In this document: piece after piece, positions 40,889-49,802 of the stretch
Layout: each line of letters opens with the position of its first letter
How positions within the stretch are numbered: the stretch's first letter is position 1
DNA from: JANQRA01 sp035550735
GTDB lineage: Bacteria > Actinomycetota > Acidimicrobiia > Spongiisociales > ZC4RG35
Length of the DNA stretch: 64,000 nt
Assembly: GCA_035550735.1 (NCBI GenBank)
Contig: DASZOM010000033.1
Coordinates: 25,433-89,432, forward strand
Direction of reading: 5' to 3'
Made by a program: the position numbers and the translations under genes
Notes under the pieces: model-generated
Databases searched by the model: none
Seen by the model: only the letters and a program-made list of their open reading frames with translations
What the model was told of the DNA's origin: nothing

Positions 40889-41917
40889 ATGCTGGCGATG
40901 ACCCTCAAGGAGTTCCGGCAGGTGGTGCGGGACCATCGCACGCTGGCCATGCTGATCGTGATGCCGGTGGTGCTCCTGCTCGTGTTCGGATACGCCGCCA
41001 GCTTCGACGTGGACGTGATCCCCACGGCTGTGGTTGGCCCGGGGGCGACGAACGTGCCGGAGCAGTTGCCCGAGCTCTTCGACGTGGAGACGGCGGATGC
41101 CGACGCGACCAGAGCCAATGCCGAGGAGATGCTGCGGGCCGGGGAGGTGAACCTCGCCGTGGTCACCGGCGACGGGCCACCGGTCGTCCTCCTTGACGGC
41201 TCCGAGCTGTTCATGGCCAGAGCCGCCGTGCAGATCCTGGCCGCGGCACCCATACCCGGTCTCGACTACGTGGTTCTCTTCAATCCCGAGCTCGACACGT
41301 CGGCGGTGCTGGTCCCCGGTCTCGCCGGTCTGATCATCGTGTTCGTGGGCACACTCGTCACCTCGATGTCGGTGGTGCGGGAGCGGGAGACCGGGACCTT
41401 GGAGCAGCTCGCGGTCATGCCGTTCCGGCCCCGGGACGTGTTCATGGGCAAGATCGCCCCCTACTTCCTGATCGCGTCGATCGACATCGTGATCGTGCTC
41501 ACCATCGGGACCTTGCTCTTCGATGTGCCCCTCAACGGTTCCGTGCTGCCCCTGATCGTGGGGGCCCTCGCCTTTCTCTTCGTCGCCCTCGGGGTCGGGG
41601 TCCTGATCTCGTCGGTGTCGGAGAACCAAGCCCAGGCGATCCAGCTGGCATTGATGACGGCCCTGCCCCAGATCATGCTCTCCGGGATCATCTTCCCGCT
41701 CTCCTCCATGGCGCCGGCGGTGCGCTGGATCGGTTACCTGCTGCCTCTCACCTATTTCAACCAAGTAGCCAAGGGGGTGATGCTGCGTGGGGCCGGTCTC
41801 GGCGATCTGCTCATGCCGCTCGCCCTGCTCGTTGCTCTCGGTGCGGTGATCTTCACCCTCGCCGTGACCAGGTTTCGCAGCCAGCTTCGCCCGGCCAGGG
41901 TGCGGGCGGCGACGTGA
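40889..41917 (+). CDS. ABC-2 type permease
   Basis: A 342-residue export permease. One helix (about 18-38) precedes an external domain of about 110 residues, then five helices from about 150. The M-S-V-V-R-E-R-E-T-G-T-L-E-Q-L motif on the cytoplasmic coupling helix and the P-L-S-S-M-A-P-A-V-R-W-I-G-Y-L-L-P-L-T-Y-F motif are typical of YhhJ/YbhS-type exporters. Its TGA overlaps the GTG of the first ATPase gene. Confidence 0.92.
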   Translation: MLAMTLKEFRQVVRDHRTLAMLIVMPVVLLLVFGYAASFDVDVIPTAVVGPGATNVPEQLPELFDVETADADATRANAEEMLRAGEVNLAVVTGDGPPVVLLDGSELFMARAAVQILAAAPIPGLDYVVLFNPELDTSAVLVPGLAGLIIVFVGTLVTSMSVVRERETGTLEQLAVMPFRPRDVFMGKIAPYFLIASIDIVIVLTIGTLLFDVPLNGSVLPLIVGALAFLFVALGVGVLISSVSENQAQAIQLALMTALPQIMLSGIIFPLSSMAPAVRWIGYLLPLTYFNQVAKGVMLRGAGLGDLLMPLALLVALGAVIFTLAVTRFRSQLRPARVRAAT

Positions 41918-42720
41918 GCTGGGGTCTGTCCCGGGTGACGGTCCGCTTTGGCGATGCCACCGCCCTCGCCGGGGTCAGCATCGATGTCGAGCCGGGGGAG
42001 GTGGCGATCGTGGTAGGCGCCGATGGCGCCGGGAAGACCACGCTGTGCCGGACCCTCGTCGGTCTCGAGGGGATCGACGGTGGGGAGATCAGACGACCCG
42101 ATCGCACCGGTTTCCAGCCGGAGACCTCCGGTGTGTGGAACGACCTGACGGTGATGGAGAACCTGGAGTTCGTGGCCGGGGCATACGGTCTCGCGACCGA
42201 TCCCGCTCGTCGACGAATCGAGACTCTGCTCGAGGTCACCGGCTTGGGTGGCGCCCGGGACCGTCTCGGACGCCAGCTCTCGGGAGGGATGCGTCAGAAG
42301 CTCGGCGTGGCGATGGCGGTCCTCTCCGATCCCGAGCTCCTGGTGCTCGACGAGCCGACTACCGGCCTCGACCCGGTCAGCCGGCTCGAGCTCTGGTCCT
42401 TCATCTCTCTCACCGCCGGGGAAGGGAAAGCGATCCTCGTGACCACCACCTACACCGACGAGGCACGGCGTGGCAACAGCGTCCTCGCCCTCGACGGGGG
42501 GCGGTCCCTGGCTTCGGGGAGCGTCGCCGAGGTGATCGATGCCATGCCTGGCGCGCTCTTCGAGAGCGCCCGGAGTCACGGTCCGAGCTCGTGGAGACGT
42601 GGCCGCACCTGGCGCATCTGGTCACCCGAGGCCGAGCCGGTGCCCGGCGCCACTGAGGTGAGCCCCGACCTGGCCGACGTGGTCACTGTGGCCGCTCTCG
42701 CCGCCGAGGCGAGACGATGA
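41914..42720 (+). CDS. ABC transporter ATPase (first of two)
   Basis: A 268-residue ATPase with Walker A G-A-D-G-A-G-K-T, a full signature L-S-G-G-M-R-Q-K, and Walker B L-L-V-L-D-E-P-T-T-G-L-D. The H-loop position reads T-T-T-Y-T-D-E-A with Thr/Tyr instead of His, which may weaken hydrolysis. A C-terminal tail of about 50 residues follows. With the next gene it corresponds to the two halves of E. coli YbhF. Translation is coupled on both sides (GTGA before, ATGA after). Confidence 0.9.
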   Translation: MSWGLSRVTVRFGDATALAGVSIDVEPGEVAIVVGADGAGKTTLCRTLVGLEGIDGGEIRRPDRTGFQPETSGVWNDLTVMENLEFVAGAYGLATDPARRRIETLLEVTGLGGARDRLGRQLSGGMRQKLGVAMAVLSDPELLVLDEPTTGLDPVSRLELWSFISLTAGEGKAILVTTTYTDEARRGNSVLALDGGRSLASGSVAEVIDAMPGALFESARSHGPSSWRRGRTWRIWSPEAEPVPGATEVSPDLADVVTVAALAAEARR

Positions 42721-43550
42721 GGGTCGTTGCCGTCACCGCCCTGTCCAAGCGATTCGGTGAGGTCCGCGCCGTCGATGACCTCACATTCGAGGTCGGCCAG
42801 GGTGAGATCGTCGGTCTCCTCGGCGCCAACGGGGCCGGGAAGACCACCACTATGAGGATGGTGCTCGGCTTGCTCGCCCCCACGTCGGGTCGTGCTCTCA
42901 TCGAGGGTGAGCCCGTCGGCCGAGTCGATCGACGCCGGCTCGGCTACGTGCCGCAGGGTCTCGGCTTGTACCGCGAGCTGACCGTGGCCGAGAACCTTCG
43001 CTTCTCCGCCGAGGCTTTCGGGACCGCGCCGCCCGACCTGGCAGCAGAGGGTCTATCCGAGTATGCCAACCGCAAGGTCGGTGAGCTCCCCAGGGGCGTG
43101 ACCCGACGGGTGGCGTTCGTCGCTGCCCGTCTCCACGACCCCGGCGTCCTCATCCTCGACGAGCCCACCTCGGGTGTAGGCCCGCTCGGGCGCGCCCGGC
43201 TCTGGGAGAGCATCCATCTCGTCGCCGAGACGGGCACTGCGGTCCTGGTCTCGACACACCACATGGAGGAGGCAGAGGAGTGCGATCGTGTCGTCCTGAT
43301 GGCGCAGGGCCGGCGCGTGGCCACCGGCAATGTGAGTGAGGTGATCTCCGGGTTGAGGACCGTGGCGGTCGTTGCGGGTGTCACCACCGCCCGGCTCGAC
43401 GAGATACGACGTCTCGGAGGCACCGTGCTGCTGAGCAACGACGGCTGGCGGGTGGTGGGATTGCCCCTCTCGGTGGTGAGCGAGGTCGTCGGCTCCGGAA
43501 CCGAGGTGCCGGCCACCTTCGAGGAGGCGTTCGTGGCCCTCTCGGCATGA
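42717..43550 (+). CDS. ABC transporter ATPase (second of two), degenerate signature
   Basis: A 277-residue ATPase with Walker A G-A-N-G-A-G-K-T, Walker B V-L-I-L-D-E-P-T-S-G-V-G and H-loop S-T-H-H-M-E-E-A. The signature motif reads L-P-R-G-V-T-R-R instead of LSGGQ-type, and the D-loop lacks its Asp (G-V-G-P-L). Together with the missing H-loop His in the first ATPase, this suggests an asymmetric heterodimer in which only one composite site is active. Confidence 0.88.
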   Translation: MRVVAVTALSKRFGEVRAVDDLTFEVGQGEIVGLLGANGAGKTTTMRMVLGLLAPTSGRALIEGEPVGRVDRRRLGYVPQGLGLYRELTVAENLRFSAEAFGTAPPDLAAEGLSEYANRKVGELPRGVTRRVAFVAARLHDPGVLILDEPTSGVGPLGRARLWESIHLVAETGTAVLVSTHHMEEAEECDRVVLMAQGRRVATGNVSEVISGLRTVAVVAGVTTARLDEIRRLGGTVLLSNDGWRVVGLPLSVVSEVVGSGTEVPATFEEAFVALSA

Positions 43551-44146
43551 GCCGGCGGAGTGGCAGGAGGGCGGGGGCCCCCGATACCAGAGCCGAGATC
43601 CTCACCGCCGCCAAGTCGGTCTTCGCCGAGGCAGGCTACGACCGGGCCACCATCCGGGGCATCGCCGCCGAGGCCGGGGTCGACCCGTCCCTGGTCCATC
43701 ACTACTTCGGCAGCAAGGATCGGCTGTTCGCCGCCTCCATCGACATCCCGCTCCCTCCGATCGAGGCGGTGTCGAAGGCGTTCTCCGAGGGCCCTGCTGC
43801 CGGACACCTCCTCGCCACGATCTTCTTCTCGGTGTGGGAGCAGCACGGGCCCCGTGACTCGCTGCTCGGGATGCTCCGATCAGCCATGGGGGGCGAGGAC
43901 CAGGCGGTCGAGGCATTCCGGGAGTTCGTCACTCGTGAGCTCCTCCACCGCATCGCCCCTCAGATCCCAGGCGAGGACGGAACCCTTCGTGCCCTGGTGA
44001 TGGTCTCACAGCTGGTTGGAATCGCCATCACCCGATATGTGGTCAAGCTGGAGCCGATCGCCTCTGCGCCGATCGAGGACATCATTGCCCTGGTGGCGCC
44101 GCGGATTCAGTTGTATCTCGACGACCAGGCCCTCCCGGCGAGATGA
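43547..44146 (+). CDS. TetR-family repressor of the ABC operon
   Basis: A 199-residue regulator. The N-terminal HTH (about 14-60) reads T-R-A-E-I-L-T-A-A-K-S-V-F-A-E-A-G-Y-D, then T-I-R-G-I-A-A-E-A-G-V and L-V-H-H-Y-F-G-S-K-D, the standard TetR pattern. The ligand domain has a TetR_C_17-like look. It overlaps the previous stop (ATGA). The palindrome at 40857-40876 is its likely autoregulatory operator. Confidence 0.92.
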   Translation: MSRRSGRRAGAPDTRAEILTAAKSVFAEAGYDRATIRGIAAEAGVDPSLVHHYFGSKDRLFAASIDIPLPPIEAVSKAFSEGPAAGHLLATIFFSVWEQHGPRDSLLGMLRSAMGGEDQAVEAFREFVTRELLHRIAPQIPGEDGTLRALVMVSQLVGIAITRYVVKLEPIASAPIEDIIALVAPRIQLYLDDQALPAR

Positions 44147-44162
44147 GACGTCCCGAGGCCCA

Positions 44163-45629
44163 CTACTGGGCCGTGGAACCCAAGGAACGCGAATGGGCCT
44201 CCACGACCGAGAGCACCTCGGGAAGGTCCATCTCCGGATACGGGTCGGGGGTGATCAGGCCGAGGATGCGGTCCTGGGCCCGGGCGGACACGATCACCTG
44301 GTTGGCCCAGCGTTCGGCGAGATCGGGCGGGGGGAGTCGGCAACAGGTCGGGTCAGGGCACGTCGACGACTCCCGGTTCGGGGTGTCCCGGCCCCGGAAC
44401 CAGCGGGCCTCGTCGAAGCGGGTGCCGAGGGTGACGGCGAAGGCGGGATCCCTCCCGGCCTCCACATGGGTGGTGCAGAAGTAGGTCCCGGCCGGGGTGT
44501 CGGTGTACTGGAGGTGGGTGCCGAACCTGTCCTCGGAGTCGAAGGTGATGCGGGCGCCCCAGCGACGGCACAAGCGCTGGGTCTCCATCCCGCCGTGCTC
44601 GTCACGGGGGACGGGCACGCCGTCGTTCGCATAGCCCTTGACCACGACACCCATCCAGTCCGAGACCAAGAGATGGCAAGCGATCCCGAGGTGTCGGGTG
44701 ATCAGGTTGGCGGTGCGCCATGCAGCCATCTCGTACGACACGTAGAACAGCTCCTTGACATCCTCCACGTCGATGTCGTGGCTCTCCTTGGCGGTGAGCA
44801 GACGCGCCACGACGGCGTGCTCCGGGGCGAGCACGGCGGCGGCGAAGTAGGCCGTCTCCATCCTCTGACGGAGGAAGGTGGCCAGGTCGGGCTCTGCCTC
44901 GTGGCCGAGGATGAATCCGGCGAGGGTCTGCAACACTGCCTTTCGGGCCTGGCGGGTGCGCAGCTCGTTGCGCTGAGCGATGTAGATGCGACGGTTGCGG
45001 GTGTCGATGATCGAGCGGGCGAAGGCCGGCATGTCCTCGATGGAGATCAGCTCGAAGCCGTTGCTCGCGGTGAGGTCGATCAGGTTCCTCGATGAGAACG
45101 GCCCCTCACCGGCGTATCCGGATGCCTCCAATGCCTCGTGTGCGGCCACCTCGATGTCCTTGAGATAGCCGTTGCGATCGGCCAGATAGGCGTGGAGCTC
45201 ACCGTTGGCCCGCCTCACCTCGTCCGAGCCTGCGGAGCCGAGACCCGACTTCTCGCGGATCACTTCGTGGAGGCCGACGATGTGCTCGAGGGTGATGCTG
45301 TCGACCCGAGCAGAGGGCTTGACGGCGGGTATGCCGAGGCTCTGGAAGAGGGCGCTCTCCTGGGAGCGGGTGAGGGCGATCTCCAGCTCGTCCCGGCGGG
45401 TGGGTGGCGTGGGATCGAGCAGATCCGACAGCTCGACGCCAAGGACTCGGGCGATCTCCATGACCAGGTTGAGCCTGGGCTCCTTCCGCCCGTTCTCGAG
45501 GAGGGAGAGAAACGGCGCCGGCTTGCCCACCTGCTCGCCAAGCCGATCCAGGGTGAGACCGGCCCGGTTGCGGAAGTGTCGGACCCGACGCCCCAGTACC
45601 AGGGGATCCAGGGCTTGCGCTTCGCTCAT
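44163..45629 (-). CDS. RamB-type XRE regulator with fatty-acyl sensor domain
   Basis: The 488-residue protein has an N-terminal XRE HTH (about 10-70, with L-T-L-D-R-L-G-E-Q-V-G and F-L-S-L-L-E-N-G-R), a middle ImmA/IrrE-like domain lacking a clear HExxH, and a C-terminal DUF2083 domain with the cysteine cluster C-P-D-P-T-C-C-R. RamB of corynebacteria and mycobacteria has this build and represses aceA and aceB according to carbon source. Here the gene diverges from exactly those genes across 82 nt. AGGAGGAG precedes its ATG. The name RamB rests on architecture and context. Confidence 0.85.
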   Translation of the reverse strand: MSEAQALDPLVLGRRVRHFRNRAGLTLDRLGEQVGKPAPFLSLLENGRKEPRLNLVMEIARVLGVELSDLLDPTPPTRRDELEIALTRSQESALFQSLGIPAVKPSARVDSITLEHIVGLHEVIREKSGLGSAGSDEVRRANGELHAYLADRNGYLKDIEVAAHEALEASGYAGEGPFSSRNLIDLTASNGFELISIEDMPAFARSIIDTRNRRIYIAQRNELRTRQARKAVLQTLAGFILGHEAEPDLATFLRQRMETAYFAAAVLAPEHAVVARLLTAKESHDIDVEDVKELFYVSYEMAAWRTANLITRHLGIACHLLVSDWMGVVVKGYANDGVPVPRDEHGGMETQRLCRRWGARITFDSEDRFGTHLQYTDTPAGTYFCTTHVEAGRDPAFAVTLGTRFDEARWFRGRDTPNRESSTCPDPTCCRLPPPDLAERWANQVIVSARAQDRILGLITPDPYPEMDLPEVLSVVEAHSRSLGSTAQ

Positions 45630-45667
45630 TCTCCTCCTCGTCGAAAGATGCTCCGATCTTATTCGAT

Positions 45668-45694
45668 GTTTGCCCTGAGATCCAGCAGGGAAAC
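45668..45694. promoter_or_regulatory. Imperfect inverted repeat in the ramB-aceB divergent region
   Basis: GTTTGCCCTG (45668-45677) and CAGGGAAAC (45686-45694) form an inverted repeat except for one missing base, with an 8-nt spacer. It sits between the two divergent starts and is a candidate binding site for the RamB-type protein. It does not clearly match the published corynebacterial RamB box, so this is a weak call. Confidence 0.3.
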
Positions 45695-45711
45695 AAAGAG
45701 AATACGTTCTT

Positions 45712-47274
45712 ATGCAGTTTCAAGTCGAGCAGTCGGAGATCGAGCGAAGCATCCTCACCGGGGACGCCGTCGCATTCCTGATCGACCTGGAGAATGTCTT
45801 CGGCTGGAGACGGGGCCAGATCCTGGAGCGTCGACAGAACCGCCAGCGCCGGCTCGACAGTGGAGAGCGTCCGCGGTTCCTGGAGGCCACATCGGGCATT
45901 CGGGACGCCGACTGGACGGTGGCCCCCGGTCACCCCGATCTCGAGGACCGTCGGGTGGAGATCACCGGCCCGGTCGACCGCAAGATGATGATCAACGCCC
46001 TCAACTCGGGGGCCAAGGTGTTCATGGCCGACTTCGAGGACGCCACCACCCCAACCTGGGAGAACCTGCTCCACGGGCACCAGAACATCGTGGATGCCTA
46101 TGAGCGGACCCTCGAGTTCGACAGCGGCGACAAGCAGTACCGCCTCGGCGACCAGATAGCCACGCTGGTGGTCCGGCCGCGGGGCTGGCATCTCACCGAG
46201 AAGCACTTCCTCGTCGACGGGCGGCCGATCTCGGCCTCCCTCTTCGACTTCGGTCTCTATCTCTTCCACGGCGGGCGTGCCGCCCTCGAAAACGGGACCG
46301 CCCCATTCCTCTATCTGCCCAAGATGGAGTCCCATCTCGAGGCGAGGCTGTGGAACGACGTCTTCGTCTGGGCCCAGGACCGCCTCGACATGGAGCAGGG
46401 GACGATCAAGGCGACCGTCCTGATCGAGAACATCCTCGCCGCATTCGAGATGGACGAGATCCTCTACGAGCTGAGAGATCATGCCGCCGGGCTCAACGCC
46501 GGCCGCTGGGACTACATCTTCAGCGTCATCAAGAAGTTCCGCAACGACCCCCGGTTCGTGCTCCCCGACCGGGCCCAGGTGACGATGACCGTGCCGTTCA
46601 TGCGGGCCTACACCGACCTGCTGGTGAAGACGTGCCACCGCCGGGGTGCCCACGCCATCGGGGGCATGGCCGCCTTCATCCCCAACCGACGGGACGCCGA
46701 GGTGACCGAAAACGCCCTCGCCGCCGTCGCAGCCGACAAGAAGCGGGAGGCCGAAGCCGGGTTCGACGGAACCTGGGTGGCCCATCCCGACCTGGTCCCG
46801 GTGGCCGGCGAGCGCTTCGCTGCCGTCCTCGGGGCCCGACCGAACCAGTTGGAGAATCGACGCGACGATGTAGCCGTCGGCCCCGAAGACCTGCTCGACC
46901 TCGACTTCCCCGGTGAGGTCACCCTGGACGGGTTGGAGACCAACGTCTCGGTCGGGATCCGCTATCTGACCTCGTGGCTCTCGGGCATGGGTGCGGCAGC
47001 CATCGACGACCTCATGGAGGACGTTGCCACCGCCGAGATCTGCAGGTCACAGATCTGGCAATGGGCTCGTCACCGAGTCGCCACCTCCGACGGCACAGAG
47101 GTGACCGAGTCGCTGGTCCGATCCACGGCCGACCGGGTCGTCGCCGAACTCGAGGGCGAAGGCGATGCCGACCCGAACCTGCTGCACGCCGCCCGGAAAG
47201 TCTTCGAGGAGGTCGCCCTGTCGGACGACTTCGTCGACTTCCTGACCCTGCCCGCCTACGAGCTGATCGACTGA
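45712..47274 (+). CDS. aceB: Malate synthase A
   Basis: Condenses glyoxylate with acetyl-CoA in the glyoxylate shunt. The 520-residue length is that of the A-type enzyme rather than GlcB (about 720). Conserved segments are K-V-F-M-A-D-F-E-D-A-T-T-P-T-W, L-V-V-R-P-R-G-W-H-L-x-E-K-H, I-K-A-T-V-L-I-E-N-I-L-A-A-F-E-M-D-E-I-L-Y-E-L and G-G-M-A-A-F-I-P. The ATG at 45712 has no visible ribosome site, so the message may be leaderless or nearly so. aceA follows after 9 nt. Confidence 0.95.
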   Translation: MQFQVEQSEIERSILTGDAVAFLIDLENVFGWRRGQILERRQNRQRRLDSGERPRFLEATSGIRDADWTVAPGHPDLEDRRVEITGPVDRKMMINALNSGAKVFMADFEDATTPTWENLLHGHQNIVDAYERTLEFDSGDKQYRLGDQIATLVVRPRGWHLTEKHFLVDGRPISASLFDFGLYLFHGGRAALENGTAPFLYLPKMESHLEARLWNDVFVWAQDRLDMEQGTIKATVLIENILAAFEMDEILYELRDHAAGLNAGRWDYIFSVIKKFRNDPRFVLPDRAQVTMTVPFMRAYTDLLVKTCHRRGAHAIGGMAAFIPNRRDAEVTENALAAVAADKKREAEAGFDGTWVAHPDLVPVAGERFAAVLGARPNQLENRRDDVAVGPEDLLDLDFPGEVTLDGLETNVSVGIRYLTSWLSGMGAAAIDDLMEDVATAEICRSQIWQWARHRVATSDGTEVTESLVRSTADRVVAELEGEGDADPNLLHAARKVFEEVALSDDFVDFLTLPAYELID

Positions 47275-47283
47275 GGAGATCCG

Positions 47284-48561
47284 ATGGAGCACATCCGCCA
47301 AGAGGCCGCCCGTCTCGCCGACGAGTGGAACAACGACTCGAGATGGGCCGGCATCGTCCGTGATTACACGGCCGAGGACGTGGTGCGTCTCCGGGGGAGC
47401 ATCCGCGAGCAGCACACACTGGCCTACAGGATGTCCCAGAAGCTCTGGGAGCTGCTGCAGAGCGAGGACTATGTCAGCGCACTCGGTGCTCTCAGCGGAG
47501 GCCAGGCGGTGCAGATGGTCAAGGCCGGTCTCAAGTCGATCTATCTCTCCGGGTGGCAGGTGGCCGGTGACGGCAACCTCGCGGGTGAGGTGTACCCCGA
47601 CCAGTCGCTGTACCCGGCGAACTCGGCCCCGGCCCTGGTGGCACGGATCAACAACGCGTTCCGGCGGGCCGACCAGGTTCATTGGGCCGAGGGGGACACC
47701 GAGATCGATTGGTTCGCCCCGATCATCGCCGACGGTGAGGCCGGTTTCGGTGGGGCGCTGAACGTCTTCGAGCTGACCAAGAGCTTCATCCAGGCCGGCG
47801 CCGCCGGAGTCCATTACGAAGATCAGCTCGCCGCCGAGAAGAAGTGCGGCCACATGGGGGGCAAGGTCCTGGTTCCCACCAGCCAGCACGTGCGCACCCT
47901 GCTCGCCGCCAGACTCGCCGCCGACGTGGCCGGCGTGCCCACGATCATCGTGGCCCGCACCGACGCCAACTCGGCGACACTGCTCACCTCCGACATCGAC
48001 CCCCGGGACCGGGAATTCGTCGTCGGGGAGAGGACCCCGGAAGGGTTCCACCAGGTGAGGGGCGGGCTCGAGTCGGCCATCGCCCGCGGGCTGGCCTACG
48101 CACCCTATTGCGACCTGATCTGGTGCGAGACGGCGACCCCCGATCTCGATGAGGCGAGGCAGTTCGCCGACGCGATCCACGCCGAGTACCCGGAGAAGAT
48201 GCTCGCCTACAACTGCTCGCCTTCCTTCAACTGGGGCAAGCATCTCGATGGCGACACCATCGCCCGGTTCCAAAAGGAGCTGGGAGTCCTCGGATATCGC
48301 TACCAGTTCATCACCCTCGCCGGGTTCCATGCCCTCAATGCATCGATGTTCTCCCTCGCCAAGGGATACGCCGAGCGGGGAATGAGCGCCTATGTCGAGC
48401 TCCAGGACGAGGAGTTCGCCATGGAGGGCGACGGTTACACCGCCACCCGACATCAGCGTGAGGTGGGCGCCGGCTACTTCGACCTGGTGAGCCAGGCGGT
48501 CAGCGGCGGGGAGTCGTCGACCCTCTCCCTGCGCGGCTCCACCGAAGAGACCCAGTTCTAG
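47284..48561 (+). CDS. aceA: Isocitrate lyase
   Basis: Splits isocitrate to glyoxylate and succinate. The 425-residue enzyme has the catalytic K-K-C-G-H motif with Cys188, S-G-W-Q-V-A, D-G-E-A-G-F-G-G, W-C-E-T-A-T-P and Y-N-C-S-P-S-F-N-W. It lies in one operon with malate synthase, divergent from the RamB-type regulator, and allows growth on acetate or fatty acids. Confidence 0.96.
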   Translation: MEHIRQEAARLADEWNNDSRWAGIVRDYTAEDVVRLRGSIREQHTLAYRMSQKLWELLQSEDYVSALGALSGGQAVQMVKAGLKSIYLSGWQVAGDGNLAGEVYPDQSLYPANSAPALVARINNAFRRADQVHWAEGDTEIDWFAPIIADGEAGFGGALNVFELTKSFIQAGAAGVHYEDQLAAEKKCGHMGGKVLVPTSQHVRTLLAARLAADVAGVPTIIVARTDANSATLLTSDIDPRDREFVVGERTPEGFHQVRGGLESAIARGLAYAPYCDLIWCETATPDLDEARQFADAIHAEYPEKMLAYNCSPSFNWGKHLDGDTIARFQKELGVLGYRYQFITLAGFHALNASMFSLAKGYAERGMSAYVELQDEEFAMEGDGYTATRHQREVGAGYFDLVSQAVSGGESSTLSLRGSTEETQF

Positions 48562-48581
48562 CGTTCGGGCCACCCATTACC

Positions 48582-49799
48582 GTGTTTGGGGCAGTGGGCA
48601 TCCCGCGCCTTCACATCCGACCGGGCAATCCCGACTTCCTCGACCTCCCCTGGGACCTCCCCGTCGAGGAGTGGGGGAGCCCCCGGCTGGTCTCGATGCC
48701 CACCGGGGTGCATCGCCACCCGGTCGTGTTCGTGGCATACGAGGAGGGTGTGTACGCGGTCAAGGAGATGCCCGCCCGGCTCGCCGCCAAGGAGTTCGAC
48801 GTGCTGGGATCGCTTCGGAGCCTCACCAACCGAGCCGCGGATCCAGCCGGGCTCGTGGAGCGGTATTGGGTGGACCCGCATCGGGAGTTCTCGGCTGCGG
48901 TGATCACCCGCTACGTCGAGCACTCCTTCCCCTATCGCCGTCTCGTCTCCGGCGCCGGGTTCGGCGCCCGGCGCACCCAGATGCTCGATGCGGTGGCGGG
49001 GCTGCTCGTCGAGCTCCACATCGCCGGCTGCTACTGGGGTGACTGTTCGCTCTCCAACGTGCTCTATCGCTTCGACGCCGGCGGGATCGAGGCGATCATG
49101 ATCGATGCCGAGACCTCGGAGACCCATCCCTCGCTGAGCACCGGCCAGCGTCTCCAGGACCTGGAGATCATGGAGATCAACATCGCCGGGGAAATGGCTG
49201 ACATCGCCGCCATGAACGAGCACCCGGTCGCCGCCGCCGACCTCGATCTGGGCGAGGACGTCACCCGCCGCTACCACGCCCTCTGGGCCGAGCTCACCGA
49301 CGAGCTCGTCGTCGACAGGAACGAGAGCTACAAGATCCGGGAGCGGATAGGGCGGATCAACGAGCTCGGCTTCAGCGTGATGGACATCGAGATCGAGCCC
49401 ACCGAGAAGGGAAACGTGGTCCGCATGCAGACCCGGGTGGGGGGACGGACGTTCAACACCGACCAGCTCCGCCGCCTCACCGGGATCGAGGCGTCGGAGA
49501 ACCAGGCCCAGGTGATCCTCGGCGACCTCAACTACCACCTGGCCAAGTTCGGGTCGACCACGAGCACGGGGAAGAGCGTCGGCACGTTCAAATGGCTCAC
49601 CTCGACCTATGAGCCGCTGATAGCCCGGATCAACGAGGAGTGGCCGAAGGACGAAGACCCCGTCCAGGGCTACTGCGACTTCCTTCACCATCGCATGGTC
49701 CTGGCCACGGCACGTGGCGAGGACATCGACAACGAGGAGGCTTACCGCTCCTGGGTCGCCGCCGGCTTCCCCGGTTTCCCGGTGGAAGAAGACGGATGA
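48582..49799 (+). CDS. DUF4032 protein with kinase-like core
   Basis: A 405-residue protein. The N-terminal half contains Y-A-V-K-E-M-P near residue 65 (the lysine of a kinase-like fold), W-G-D-C-S-L-S-N-V-L-Y near 150 (catalytic-loop position) and I-M-I-D-A-E-T-S (metal-loop position). These are reminiscent of lipopolysaccharide/RIO-type kinases. The C-terminal half is the DUF4032 domain found across actinobacteria. It begins 20 nt after aceA with GTG. Function unknown; kinase activity is a guess from motif positions. Confidence 0.75.
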   Translation: MFGAVGIPRLHIRPGNPDFLDLPWDLPVEEWGSPRLVSMPTGVHRHPVVFVAYEEGVYAVKEMPARLAAKEFDVLGSLRSLTNRAADPAGLVERYWVDPHREFSAAVITRYVEHSFPYRRLVSGAGFGARRTQMLDAVAGLLVELHIAGCYWGDCSLSNVLYRFDAGGIEAIMIDAETSETHPSLSTGQRLQDLEIMEINIAGEMADIAAMNEHPVAAADLDLGEDVTRRYHALWAELTDELVVDRNESYKIRERIGRINELGFSVMDIEIEPTEKGNVVRMQTRVGGRTFNTDQLRRLTGIEASENQAQVILGDLNYHLAKFGSTTSTGKSVGTFKWLTSTYEPLIARINEEWPKDEDPVQGYCDFLHHRMVLATARGEDIDNEEAYRSWVAAGFPGFPVEEDG

Positions 49800-49802
49800 G
49801 AC

